Assembly: GCF_039555295.1 (NCBI RefSeq) | Contig: NZ_CP145316.1 | Coordinates: 1,803,788 to 1,867,787 of the forward strand | Direction: 5' to 3' | Source of the DNA: Helicobacter mastomyrinus | GTDB lineage: Bacteria > Campylobacterota > Campylobacteria > Campylobacterales > Helicobacteraceae | Length of the DNA: 64,000 nt | The notes under the pieces: generated by a model | What the model was told of the DNA's origin: nothing | What the model saw: only the letters and a program-made list of their open reading frames with translations | Database searches by the model: none | Part shown: one piece after another, positions 27,573 to 36,642 of the stretch | Position numbering within the stretch: the stretch's first letter is position 1 | Layout of the letters: each line of letters starts with the position of its first letter | Program-made: the position numbers and the translations under genes

Positions 27573-29270
27573 GTGAAAAAAAAGATTTTTTATGCTATCT
27601 TTTTTGGCATTTTTAGCGTGCAAATATTAAGCATACTCAGTGTGGTGCTGATATTTGATAATCTCATAAAGTCCCAAACTTTCGCACGTCTAAGCTATGT
27701 ACTGACGCATTTGCATACAGATGAAATTCATAAGATTCTTACCCATCAAAGCAGTGGATTCCCAACAGCCTATCGCATTACCTTGCTCTCTGCGCAAGGA
27801 GAAGTCCTCTATGATAATAAAGCACAAGTAGAATCTATGGATAATCATCTAATGCGCGATGAGGTGCAAGAGGTGCTTAAAGGTTCATACACAAGTCCTC
27901 GATATATCTTTACGCAAAGAGAATCTAAGACATTAAATGAGCAGACATTATATGCTACAACGCTTGTTGAGGTTGATTCTATACCTATTATCGTGCGTTT
28001 AAGTGAGAGAAAAAAGATGTTTAAAGCAGTGATTTTTGATTTGCTTCCTTATTTAAGCGCATTGTGTGTTTTTGGCATTATTTTGAGCGGCGTATTGGCA
28101 TTAATATTAAGCAGAAAGATTATTGTCCCTATTGAGAATATTAATCTCTCTCACCCGCTTAAAACCAACCCCTACCCCGAGCTAAAGCCCTTTATGCAAC
28201 GTATTGCCAAACAAAAGAAAAAAATCAAAAAGCAGCTTGGAATCATTAAGGCGCGACAGCGGGAAATTGAGATGATTATCTATAATATGAAAGAGGGATT
28301 TATCTTGCTTGATACAAAAGGGGCAGTGCGCTCTTTTAATGCTATTGCGCTTGAGTATCTTAACATTACAGCAGAGGATATAGTGTTTGAGATACCACAT
28401 TTGCAGAGTATGAATACAGAGATTACATCTATGCTTGATGATACGCAAGGTGAGGATAGGCATTTTGAATGTGTGATAGGGGAGCGGACATTATATATTG
28501 TCGCGCTTCCTGTGCGGGTGAAAAATATGCTACAAGCCTTAGCGCTGCTTGTGATTGATAAGAGCGCACAAAAACAAGCCGAGGATTTGAGGAAGTCTTT
28601 TAGTGCTAATGTAACACACGAGCTTAAAACGCCTCTATCAGTGATATTAGCGAGTAGTGAAATGCTAAAAAGCGGTCTGGTAAAGCAAGGAGATGAGCAA
28701 AGCTTTTTGACAAAAATTTATATCGAGTCAAAGCGACTTTCCACACTTATAGATAATATTTTGCGCCTGTCATTTTTTGATGAAAACACCCTAGAGCTTG
28801 AAAAATCGTATGTGGATTTGTATGAGATATGCAAACGTGTGCAAAAAAATCTTATGCCCTTAGCGCAGAATAAAAATATTCACATATACCTTTTGCCCCC
28901 ACCTCAAAGCAAGAGTGAGATTTGGGGGATAAGCTCACTTATTGAGGATATGGTATATAATCTTGTAGAAAATGCCATTAAATACAGCTATGAGGACAGT
29001 ACTATCACGATATCTCTAAGCCACAAAGAGCAGTATATTACGCTAAGTGTGAAAGATGAGGGGATAGGGATTCCCCTTGAGGAGCAAGAGCGAATCTTTG
29101 AGCGCTTTTATTGTGTGGATAAAAGCCGTAGCAAAAAGCTTGGCGGCAGTGGGTTGGGCTTAAGTATTGTAAAACATATCGTTGGGATACATAATGCACG
29201 CATTAAGCTTGTAAGCAAAGTAGGTAAAGGCACAAGTATGAGTGTAGAGTTTATGCCCTATGAGACTTAA
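27573..29270 (+). CDS. PhoR-like sensor histidine kinase
   Basis: This 565-residue kinase has two transmembrane segments (about 5-27 and 157-180) flanking a periplasmic domain of about 130 residues. A PAS-like linker follows (about 230-325, MIYNMKEGFILLDTKGAV). The H-box SANVTHELKTPL has the phosphorylated His349. The N-box LVENAIKYS and the G-boxes DEGIGIP and GGSGLGLSIVKHI are intact. It should phosphorylate the regulator encoded just upstream. The periplasmic domain is larger than that of E. coli PhoR, which senses phosphate through Pst/PhoU; it resembles the Campylobacter PhosS layout. GTG start with a GAGG site. Confidence 0.88.
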   Translation: MKKKIFYAIFFGIFSVQILSILSVVLIFDNLIKSQTFARLSYVLTHLHTDEIHKILTHQSSGFPTAYRITLLSAQGEVLYDNKAQVESMDNHLMRDEVQEVLKGSYTSPRYIFTQRESKTLNEQTLYATTLVEVDSIPIIVRLSERKKMFKAVIFDLLPYLSALCVFGIILSGVLALILSRKIIVPIENINLSHPLKTNPYPELKPFMQRIAKQKKKIKKQLGIIKARQREIEMIIYNMKEGFILLDTKGAVRSFNAIALEYLNITAEDIVFEIPHLQSMNTEITSMLDDTQGEDRHFECVIGERTLYIVALPVRVKNMLQALALLVIDKSAQKQAEDLRKSFSANVTHELKTPLSVILASSEMLKSGLVKQGDEQSFLTKIYIESKRLSTLIDNILRLSFFDENTLELEKSYVDLYEICKRVQKNLMPLAQNKNIHIYLLPPPQSKSEIWGISSLIEDMVYNLVENAIKYSYEDSTITISLSHKEQYITLSVKDEGIGIPLEEQERIFERFYCVDKSRSKKLGGSGLGLSIVKHIVGIHNARIKLVSKVGKGTSMSVEFMPYET

Positions 29271-29556
29271 TTTTACAAGCTTAGATTGATGTTTTGTGCG
29301 AATGATGAATGAAAAAACTCTAGTCGTTCAAGGGTAAGAGCAAGGGATATGAGGGATTCATAATATAATAGAGCTCTATCAGCTATAAAAATTGCATAAA
29401 TTTTGTGCATAAATATATTTTTATGTCTAAAAGCTGTCTTTAAAACATCAAAAGTTGTGCAAAACAAAAACATATAATTAATATAGAATAGTTCATTCTC
29501 ATTGAAAAAAGGGGATTATAAAACCTCTTGGAGAAAATTTAGAGCAAAGGGTAAAA
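29271..29556. promoter_or_regulatory. Upstream region of the propionate operon with a candidate -10 box
   Basis: No gene is evident in these 286 bases. TATAAT occurs at 29473-29478 in an AT-rich setting about 80 bp before the CoA-transferase start and is the best -10 candidate. No clear -35 is seen, as is usual for sigma-70 promoters in this group. The stretch GGGGATTATAAAACCTC near 29512 could be part of the leader. No PrpR-type regulator gene is adjacent. Confidence 0.35.
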
Positions 29557-30903
29557 ATGGATATACATCAAATGTATAAGCAAAAGATTACAAGTGCAGA
29601 AAATGCGGTGAAAGTAATTAAGTCCGGTGATTGGGTCGATTATGGTTGGGCTGTAACTGCGCCTGTAGCACTTGATGTAGCCTTGAGTAAGCGCATCGAG
29701 GAACTAGATGATATTAAGCTTCGTGGAGGTATCTTGCTTCAAGTCCCTGAAGTCTTTAAAATCGATACACAAGGCAAACACGCCTCTTGGCATACTTGGC
29801 ACGCAAGTGGCATAGGGCGCAAACTTATAGAGCAAGGCTTGGGATTCTATATGCCTATGCGATATAGCGAATTGCCACGATATTATAAGGAAACATCAGC
29901 TATGCCTAATGTGATAATGCTACAAGTTGCACCGATGGATTCACACGGGTATTTTAACTTCGGTCCTAGTGCTTCGCATTTATCTGCTTGCATAGAGAAA
30001 GCTCAAGTGGTGATTGTAGAGGTAAATGCGAATATGCCCCGTTGTTTGGGGGGCTTTGGCACAGATGTGCATATCTCACAAGTGGATATGATAGTCGAGG
30101 GGAGTAATCCACCCCTTATTGAAGTGCCCTCAGCTGAAATCTCTCAAGTAGATATGGCAGTAGCAGAGCTGATAGTAGAAGAGATAAGCGATGGAGCGTG
30201 CATACAATTAGGTATAGGCGGTATGCCTAATGCGGTAGGTTCTTTTATCGCAAAGTCGCATTTGAAAGATTTAGGCGTGCATACGGAGGTATATGTTGAT
30301 GCGTTTGTGGAGATGACTGAAGCGGGTAAAATCAATGGCAAACGCAAGAATATCAATAAGGGCAGACAGACATATTCCTTTGCGATGGGGACTAAGAAGC
30401 TCTATGATTTTTTGGATAATAATCCTGAATGTATGAGTGCGCCGGTGGATTATACCAATGATATACGTATGATTGCTGCGCTAGATAATTTCATTTCTAT
30501 CAATAATGCAGTGGATATAGATCTATTTGGGCAGGTAAATTCTGAATCTTCAGGCACAAGGCATATTAGCGGTGCAGGCGGACAGCTAGACTTTGTGCTT
30601 GGAGCATATCTGGCTAACAATGGCAAAAGCTTTATATGCTGCTCTTCCACAATGAAAGCAAAGGATAGCACACTTAAGAGCAGAATCTTGCCTACCTTGC
30701 ACGAGGGTAGTATCGTAACTGCCACGAGGGCAAATGTGCATTATCTTGTTACTGAATATGGCAAGGCAAATCTTAAGGGCTTAAGCACTTGGGAGAAATG
30801 CGAGGCGATTATTGGTTTGGCTCACCCGGATTTTAGAGATGAGCTTATCCTCAAAGCAGAGGAGATGAAAATCTGGCGAAAAAGTAACAAAATTCGCCCA
30901 TAA
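29557..30903 (+). CDS. Acetyl-CoA hydrolase/transferase family CoA-transferase (probable propionate activation)
   Basis: This 448-residue protein belongs to the 4-hydroxybutyrate/butyryl-CoA:acetate CoA-transferase group. It shows [24 protein letters not shown] near the N-terminus, [14 protein letters not shown] (about 209-222), [15 protein letters not shown] (about 240-254, Glu244 at the place of the catalytic glutamate in related enzymes) and [14 protein letters not shown] (about 322-335). It heads the prpBCD operon. The simplest role is transferring CoA to propionate to feed the methylcitrate cycle, in place of the ligase PrpE. The actual acceptor (propionate, butyrate or acetate) cannot be read from sequence. 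Confidence 0.8.
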   Translation: MDIHQMYKQKITSAENAVKVIKSGDWVDYGWAVTAPVALDVALSKRIEELDDIKLRGGILLQVPEVFKIDTQGKHASWHTWHASGIGRKLIEQGLGFYMPMRYSELPRYYKETSAMPNVIMLQVAPMDSHGYFNFGPSASHLSACIEKAQVVIVEVNANMPRCLGGFGTDVHISQVDMIVEGSNPPLIEVPSAEISQVDMAVAELIVEEISDGACIQLGIGGMPNAVGSFIAKSHLKDLGVHTEVYVDAFVEMTEAGKINGKRKNINKGRQTYSFAMGTKKLYDFLDNNPECMSAPVDYTNDIRMIAALDNFISINNAVDIDLFGQVNSESSGTRHISGAGGQLDFVLGAYLANNGKSFICCSSTMKAKDSTLKSRILPTLHEGSIVTATRANVHYLVTEYGKANLKGLSTWEKCEAIIGLAHPDFRDELILKAEEMKIWRKSNKIRP

Positions 30904-30962
30904 TCTAAGAAAAGGAGGCATACACTACAGTTTTATAGACATTACATTTTAAAGGAGATACG

Positions 30963-31835
30963 ATGAAGACACAAGGAGAAAAATTAAGGGAAGCGGTCGC
31001 ACAACACCACCCATTGCAGATTCTAGGTGTTATCAACGCATATAGCGCAATACAAGCGCAAAAATGTGGTGCAAAAGCACTCTATTTGAGCGGAGGTGCA
31101 TTAGCAGCGATGAGCTTGGGTGTGCCGGATTTAGGTATTAGCGCGTTAGAAGATGTATGTGTCGATGTGCGTAGAATCACCGCAGCGAGTGATTTACCCT
31201 TGCTTGTTGATGCCGATACAGGTTGGGGAGGGGCGTTTAATATCGCTAGGACGATACGAGAGCTTACCCGCAGCGGTGCGGCAGGGTGTCATATCGAAGA
31301 TCAGGTAGCACAGAAGCGATGCGGACATCGCCCTAATAAAGAGCTGGTAAGCCCCCAAGAGATGTGCGATAGGGTAAAAGCCGCTGTAGATGCGAGATTA
31401 GATGCAAGCTTTGTAGTAATGGCGCGCACAGATGCACACGCGAGTGAAGGGCAGCAAGCGGCCCTTGATAGGGCGGCATTATATGTAGAATCTGGAGCAG
31501 ATATGATATTTGCCGAGGCTATCCACACATTAGAGGAATACAAGCAATTCACGCAGCACATTAAAGTGCCTGTGTTAGCAAATATCACGGAATTTGGTAA
31601 GACACCTTATTTTACACGCGATGAGCTAGGAGATGTAGGGATAGCTATGGTGCTTTATCCATTATCTGCGGCAAGGGCGATGTGTAAGGCGGCGTTAGGT
31701 GTGTTTGAGGATATTTTGCAAAATGGCTCACAGAAAAATAGTATTGAAGCAATGCAGACACGTGCAGAACTCTATGAGACATTAGGCTATCACGAATACG
31801 AGCAAAAGCTTGATAGGCTTTTTCAATCAAAATAA
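30963..31835 (+). CDS. prpB: 2-methylisocitrate lyase PrpB
   Basis: This 290-residue enzyme of the isocitrate lyase superfamily splits 2-methylisocitrate into pyruvate and succinate. Motifs include ALYLSGGALAAMSLGVPDLG (about 38-57), LLVDADTGWGGAFNIARTIREL (about 80-101), the catalytic loop QKRCGHRPNKELV (KRCGH, about 117-129) and FVVMARTDAHASEG. The KRCGH loop and the length separate it from full-length isocitrate lyase. AAAGGAG precedes the ATG. It lies between the CoA-transferase and prpC in the propionate operon. Confidence 0.95.
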   Translation: MKTQGEKLREAVAQHHPLQILGVINAYSAIQAQKCGAKALYLSGGALAAMSLGVPDLGISALEDVCVDVRRITAASDLPLLVDADTGWGGAFNIARTIRELTRSGAAGCHIEDQVAQKRCGHRPNKELVSPQEMCDRVKAAVDARLDASFVVMARTDAHASEGQQAALDRAALYVESGADMIFAEAIHTLEEYKQFTQHIKVPVLANITEFGKTPYFTRDELGDVGIAMVLYPLSAARAMCKAALGVFEDILQNGSQKNSIEAMQTRAELYETLGYHEYEQKLDRLFQSK

Positions 31836-31846
31836 AGGAGTAAAAA

Positions 31847-32995
31847 ATGGGAGAAGCAATTAAAATACAAAAGGTAGGCGGACTTGCAGGAGTAAATGCT
31901 GGACAATCAGCTATTTGCACCGTTGGCACAGGACACGGGCTAAACTATCGTGGATATGATATTTATGATTTGGCACGTGAGTGTGAGTTTGAGGAAGTGG
32001 CGTATTTGCTTCTGCGGGAGAAGCTACCCAATAAGGCGGAATTAGAATCCTTTAAAAAAGAGCTTATGGCGGCTAGAGCATTGCCACAGGCACTAAAGGA
32101 GACATTAAAGCTATTGCCTAAAAACGCGCACCCTATGGATATTATGCGCACAGCTTGTTCTATGCTAGGCTGTCTTGAGAGTGAGGAATATGATCTTCAT
32201 AAGCTATCATTTCCTATGCAGCAAAAAATCGCCGTGAGATTGCTAGGGATTTTCCCCTCTGTGCTGACATTTTGGCATCATTATCATCATAGTGGCAAGG
32301 AGATTAGCACACAATCAAATCAAGATTCTATTGGCGGATATTTCTTGGAGCTGCTTCATCAAAAGCCTCCAAAAGAGCTATGGGTAAAGGCTATGCACGT
32401 AAGCCTTATACTCTATGCAGAACACGAATTTAACGCAAGCACTTTTAGCGCGAGGGTGATTACTGCAACAATGTCGGATATTTATTCAGGTATTACAGGA
32501 GCGATTGGCGCATTAAGAGGACCACTACACGGCGGGGCAAACGAAGCAGCAATGGAGCTTATCACTGAATATAAAAGCCCACAAGAGGCTACACAAGGCA
32601 TTTTAGATAAGTTAGCAAAGAAAGATAAAATTATGGGCTTTGGACATCGTGTGTATGTCAAGGCTGACCCGCGCAATGTGGTGATTAAAGAATGGAGCAA
32701 ACGCTTAAGCGAAGATGTAGGCGATACAAAGGGCTTGTATCCTATCAGTGAAGCCATAGAAAAGGTAATGTGGGATCAAAAGAAGCTTTTCCCTAATCTT
32801 GATTTTTATAGCGCGTCTGCTTATCATTTTATGGGGATTCCTACGGCTTATTTTACACCTATTTTTATTTTCTCACGCACAGCAGGGTGGTTGGCACATA
32901 TTTTTGAGCAAAGGGCAAATAATAAGCTTATCCGCCCAAGCAGCGAATATATAGGACCTGAAAACAAGGCATTTGTGCCTATAGATAAACGATAA
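31847..32995 (+). CDS. prpC: 2-methylcitrate synthase PrpC
   Basis: This 382-residue protein is a citrate synthase family enzyme that condenses propionyl-CoA with oxaloacetate. It has GLNYRGYDIYDLA (about 30-42), LYAEHEFNASTFSARV (about 185-200, a catalytic His), GALRGPLHGGANEAAM (about 220-235), IMGFGHRVYVKADPRN (about 263-278, a catalytic His) and a catalytic Asp in FPNLDFYSASAYH. The short N-terminus and the PLHGGANEA form match 2-methylcitrate synthases. Its neighbours prpB and prpD settle the assignment over GltA. The ATG has an AAAGGAG site. Confidence 0.93.
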   Translation: MGEAIKIQKVGGLAGVNAGQSAICTVGTGHGLNYRGYDIYDLARECEFEEVAYLLLREKLPNKAELESFKKELMAARALPQALKETLKLLPKNAHPMDIMRTACSMLGCLESEEYDLHKLSFPMQQKIAVRLLGIFPSVLTFWHHYHHSGKEISTQSNQDSIGGYFLELLHQKPPKELWVKAMHVSLILYAEHEFNASTFSARVITATMSDIYSGITGAIGALRGPLHGGANEAAMELITEYKSPQEATQGILDKLAKKDKIMGFGHRVYVKADPRNVVIKEWSKRLSEDVGDTKGLYPISEAIEKVMWDQKKLFPNLDFYSASAYHFMGIPTAYFTPIFIFSRTAGWLAHIFEQRANNKLIRPSSEYIGPENKAFVPIDKR

Positions 32996-33017
32996 AAAAT
33001 CACACAAGGAAGATACA

Positions 33018-34475
33018 ATGAGCGTAGATATGGGTATTTTGGAAACAAAACGACCGGAATTTGATGAGCTACTCACCAAGATTGCGCGGTATGCGTTGGA
33101 ATATGAGATTACATCGCCTTTAGCGTATGAGACAGCACGATATTGTCTAATGGATACGATAGGCTGCGGACTTTTGGCATTAAACTTTCCGGCTTGCACG
33201 AAGCTTTTAGGACCTGTGGTAGAGGGAGCGGAGTTCAGACCGCTTGGTGCGAAGATTCCCGGCACAAGCTATCAGTTAGAGCCTGAACGTGCGGCATTTA
33301 ATATCGGGGCGATGGTGCGATGGCTAGATTTTAACGATACGTGGCTTGCTGCGGAGTGGGGACACCCTAGTGATAATCTCGGGGCGATTTGGGCAGTAGC
33401 AGATTATCTAAGCCGCAAAAATATCGCGCAAAATAAGCCTCCTTTACTTGTCAAAGATGTGCTAAGTGCTATGATTAAGGCACACGAGATTCAAGGTATT
33501 TTGGCATTGGATAACTGCTTTAACAAAGTAGGGCTAGATCACGTCTTGCTTGTGAGGATTGCTAGCACAGCGGTAGCGTGTGTAATGCTAGGCGGGAACT
33601 TTGAAGAAGTGCGCAATGCAGTGAGCCACGCCTTTATTGATGGAGGAGCGTTAAGGACATATCGCCACGCACCTAACACAGGAAGTCGTAAAAGCTGGGC
33701 GGCAGGAGATGCGAGTTCTAGGGGAGTAAATCTTGCATTAAAGGCTTTAAGCGGTGAAATGGGTTATCCTAGTGCGCTAAGTGCTGCATTTTGGGGATTT
33801 GAAGATGTCAAGATGAAGGGGCAGAAGCTCACTATCCCTCAGGAGTTTGGTAGCTATGTGATGGAGAATGTGTTATTTAAAATCAGCTTCCCGGCAGAAT
33901 TTCACGCACAAACCGCAGTAGAATGCGCTATTAAGCTACATAACGAAGTGAAAAATCGCCTTGATGAGATTGAGAAAATCATCATTACCACACAAGAATC
34001 CGGACATAGAATCATCAATAAAGTAGGACCTTTGGCAAATCCCGCCGATAGAGACCATTGCATCCAATATATGGTAGCCGTGCCGCTTGTGTATGGGGAG
34101 TTGAAGGCGGAGCATTATGAGGATTCTATCGCGCAGGATTCCCGTATTGACGCGTTGCGTGATAAGATGGTAGTGGAGGTTGATGACCGATACACAAAGG
34201 AGTATTTAGAATCCGATAAGCGCAGTATCGCTAATGCGGTGCAGATTTTCTATAAAGATGGGAGTAAGAGCCAAAAGGTAGAGGTGGAATATCCTATCGG
34301 GCATAAGAGAAGGAGAGATGAGGGGATTCCTGTGCTTATTGAGAAGTTTAAGCGCAATATCGCTCTTAAACTTAGCCCCAAAAAGTGCGCAGCTATTAAT
34401 GAAATATGCGCCAATCAAAAAGCGTTAGAATCTACACCATTTCACGCCTTTAGCAATTTATTCTGGCTAGGCTAA
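33018..34475 (+). CDS. prpD: 2-methylcitrate dehydratase PrpD
   Basis: This 485-residue protein belongs to the MmgE/PrpD family and dehydrates 2-methylcitrate to methylaconitate. Visible features are ARYCLMDTIGCGLLAL (about 40-55), GAMVRWLDFNDTWLAAEWGHPSDNLGA (about 95-121, conserved Asp/His), RKSWAAGDASSRGVNLAL (about 221-238), FPAEFHAQTAVECA (about 293-306) and NPADRDHCIQYM (about 341-352). Length agrees with E. coli PrpD (483). Aconitase, not present here, would complete the cycle. Confidence 0.95.
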   Translation: MSVDMGILETKRPEFDELLTKIARYALEYEITSPLAYETARYCLMDTIGCGLLALNFPACTKLLGPVVEGAEFRPLGAKIPGTSYQLEPERAAFNIGAMVRWLDFNDTWLAAEWGHPSDNLGAIWAVADYLSRKNIAQNKPPLLVKDVLSAMIKAHEIQGILALDNCFNKVGLDHVLLVRIASTAVACVMLGGNFEEVRNAVSHAFIDGGALRTYRHAPNTGSRKSWAAGDASSRGVNLALKALSGEMGYPSALSAAFWGFEDVKMKGQKLTIPQEFGSYVMENVLFKISFPAEFHAQTAVECAIKLHNEVKNRLDEIEKIIITTQESGHRIINKVGPLANPADRDHCIQYMVAVPLVYGELKAEHYEDSIAQDSRIDALRDKMVVEVDDRYTKEYLESDKRSIANAVQIFYKDGSKSQKVEVEYPIGHKRRRDEGIPVLIEKFKRNIALKLSPKKCAAINEICANQKALESTPFHAFSNLFWLG

Positions 34476-34507
34476 GAATTTCAACAACACATTTAAGGAG
34501 GAAAAAA

Positions 34508-34852
34508 ATGACTTGTGAGAAAGCCTATTGTGAGCCTCAAAACTTAGAGCAAAAAAAGCTTTTTGAGGAATATGAAAATTTTATGCGTTTTAAGCTCAAC
34601 TTTGCTTTGTTTTTGAGCTTTATCATACTTGGGGCTTATTTTAGCTTTTTGGCTTTGGTGGGATTTTTTCCTGATTTTCTCGGTATTAGTATAGGAGAAA
34701 GCGCCATCACCCTGGGTATAGTTTTTGGCATTTGTGCTATTTTGCTTGGTGTGCTTGGCACTTATGTGTATAGCTTTATTGCGAATAATTTTTTAGACAA
34801 AAGACAAGAGGAATTATTAGCAAAGATGAAAGAAGCAAAGCTCATTATTTAA
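34508..34852 (+). CDS. DUF485 membrane protein, partner of ActP
   Basis: This 114-residue protein has two hydrophobic segments (about 33-58 and 68-96) and a charged C-terminus. It matches DUF485/YjcH proteins, whose genes usually sit directly before actP, as here (10-bp gap). The motif FMRFKLNFALFLSFIILGAYFSFLALVGFFPDFL is typical. Its function is unknown, probably a small accessory subunit of the symporter. AAGGAGG precedes the ATG, the strongest ribosome site in the operon. Confidence 0.82.
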   Translation: MTCEKAYCEPQNLEQKKLFEEYENFMRFKLNFALFLSFIILGAYFSFLALVGFFPDFLGISIGESAITLGIVFGICAILLGVLGTYVYSFIANNFLDKRQEELLAKMKEAKLII

Positions 34853-34862
34853 GGAGGTTAAA

Positions 34863-36512
34863 ATGAAAGCATTGTTGATTTTAAGCGCCTGTTTGAGTTT
34901 GGCTTTGGGTGCTGCTTTTGATAGCGAGGCAGAGGTTGTTAAAAACGATCTCAATCTCACCGCTGTGGCGATGTTTGCCCTTTTTGTCGTGGCTACCTTA
35001 GTCATTACTTATTATTGTTCTAAAAAAACCCAAAGTGCTGAGAGCTTTTTCACTGCAGGTGGAGGAATTTCTGGCTTTCAAAATGGACTTGCTATAAGTG
35101 GAGATTATATGAGTGCAGCAGCTTTTCTAGGGCTTTCTGCTCTTATTTTTTCTTATGGCTTTGATGCTTTGATTTATCCTGTGGGCTGGACTATTGCTTG
35201 GCCTGTGATTTTATTTTTAATTGCTGAAAGGCTTAGAAATCTAGGCAAATTCACCTTCACTGATGTTATAGCTCTAAGACTTGAGGAAAAGCCTATACGT
35301 ATAGTTGCTGCTTTAAGCACACTTTGCATAGTGATTTTATATCTTGTGGCTCAAATGGTAGGTGCAGGGCAGCTCATACAAACGCTTTTTGGGCTTCCTT
35401 ATGCTTTAGCTGTGGTTTTAGTGGGGCTTTTGATGATGGCTTATGTGATCTTTGGAGGGATGCACGCAACAACTTGGGTGCAAATCATCAAAGCCTCGCT
35501 CTTACTTGGAGGTACTAGCTTTATGGCTTTAGTCATACTCTATCTCTCAAATTTTGACTTGAAATATTATTTTGATATGGCAATTAACAATCACCCCAAA
35601 GGCGAAGCCATAATGAAAGCCGGGACTTTCTTTAAAGATCCTATTGCTACCTTTTCTTTAGGACTTGCAGTTACCTTTGGCACAGCCGGTTTGCCTCATA
35701 TTTTAATGCGTTTTTTCACGGTTAAGGATGCGAGTGAGGCTAGAAAATCCGCTTTTTGGGCAACTTGCTTTATCGCGTATTTTTTCATTTTGATGTTTGT
35801 TTTGGGTTTTGGAGCGATAGCCTTTGTTTTAGCTGATGCAAGATACATTGATGCGAGTGGGAATTTTAGCGGAGCGAGTAATATGGTGGTGATTATCTTG
35901 GCTGAGATTTTAGGCGGTAATGTGCTTTTGGGCTTTATCTCTGCTGTGGCTTTTGCGACTATTTTGGCTGTTGTCTCTGGGCTTTGCATAAGCGGAGCTG
36001 GAGCCATAGCTCACGATTTATACAATCACGCCATAAAGCAAGGCAAGGCAGATTCTAAAAGCGCTTTGAGAATCTCAAAAATCGCCACTATAGTTTTAGG
36101 GATTTTATCCATTATTCTAGGCTTTGTTTTTGAAAATCAAAATGTAGCCTTTATGGTGGGGCTTATCTTTGGCATAGCAGGGAGTGTGAATTTCCCTATC
36201 ATCTTGCTGTGCTTGTATTGGCGGGGTTTGACTACAAGGGGCGTTTTCTTAGGAGGCTTACTAGGGCTTTTAGCTGTGGTTAGTTTTGTAATGTTTTCTC
36301 CTAGTATGTGGGTAAAGACCTTTGGCTTTGAGAGTGCGATTTTTCCTTATGATCATCCGGCTATTTTTTCTATACCTCTTACCTTTTTCTTGCTGTGGTT
36401 TTTCTCCATCATAGATAAAAGTAAAAGAGCTAGTATTGATAAAGAAAATTTCGCCGCCTTTGATTTTAGGGCAAAAACAGGCATAGGAGCAAATAGCGCC
36501 AATATACATTGA
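34863..36512 (+). CDS. actP: ActP-like cation/carboxylate symporter (SSS family)
   Basis: This 549-residue inner membrane protein has an N-terminal signal-like segment followed by about 13 transmembrane helices. Sodium:solute symporter motifs are present: SAESFFTAGGGISGFQNGLAISGDYMSAAAFLG (about 59-91), LYPVGWTIAWPV-type text in helix 3, and AGLPHILMRFFTVKDASEARKSAFWATC (about 276-303). E. coli ActP imports acetate and glycolate; following prpBCD, propionate import is likely here. Codon and base usage looks more Campylobacter-like than the neighbours (few GATTCT words), which hints at separate origin, but I have not measured this. A strong terminator follows. Confidence 0.9.
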   Translation: MKALLILSACLSLALGAAFDSEAEVVKNDLNLTAVAMFALFVVATLVITYYCSKKTQSAESFFTAGGGISGFQNGLAISGDYMSAAAFLGLSALIFSYGFDALIYPVGWTIAWPVILFLIAERLRNLGKFTFTDVIALRLEEKPIRIVAALSTLCIVILYLVAQMVGAGQLIQTLFGLPYALAVVLVGLLMMAYVIFGGMHATTWVQIIKASLLLGGTSFMALVILYLSNFDLKYYFDMAINNHPKGEAIMKAGTFFKDPIATFSLGLAVTFGTAGLPHILMRFFTVKDASEARKSAFWATCFIAYFFILMFVLGFGAIAFVLADARYIDASGNFSGASNMVVIILAEILGGNVLLGFISAVAFATILAVVSGLCISGAGAIAHDLYNHAIKQGKADSKSALRISKIATIVLGILSIILGFVFENQNVAFMVGLIFGIAGSVNFPIILLCLYWRGLTTRGVFLGGLLGLLAVVSFVMFSPSMWVKTFGFESAIFPYDHPAIFSIPLTFFLLWFFSIIDKSKRASIDKENFAAFDFRAKTGIGANSANIH

Positions 36513-36517
36513 TTCTT

Positions 36518-36543
36518 ATACCTTTGCCAAAGTGCAAAGGTAT
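36518..36543 (+). terminator. Terminator of the propionate operon
   Basis: A perfect 10-bp stem (36518-36527 with 36534-36543) encloses the loop CAAAGT, starting 6 bp after the actP stop. It is followed by TTATTTGTATTATT. This ends the operon before the restriction locus. Confidence 0.72.
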
Positions 36544-36642
36544 TTATTTGTATTATTCATAATATTCAAAGTTTAAGTTTGCTATCATTTTCTATACTCT
36601 CAAATATTCCTCTTAAATATATATAAATAATGGAGACTTATA

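Noticed and set aside
29273-29473. 66-codon minus-strand open frame before the propionate operon
   Set aside because: It has no ribosome site and no family features, and it lies in probable promoter DNA.
31847-32995. Ordinary citrate synthase GltA
   Set aside because: The length, the PLHGGANEA form and the position between prpB and prpD favour 2-methylcitrate synthase.
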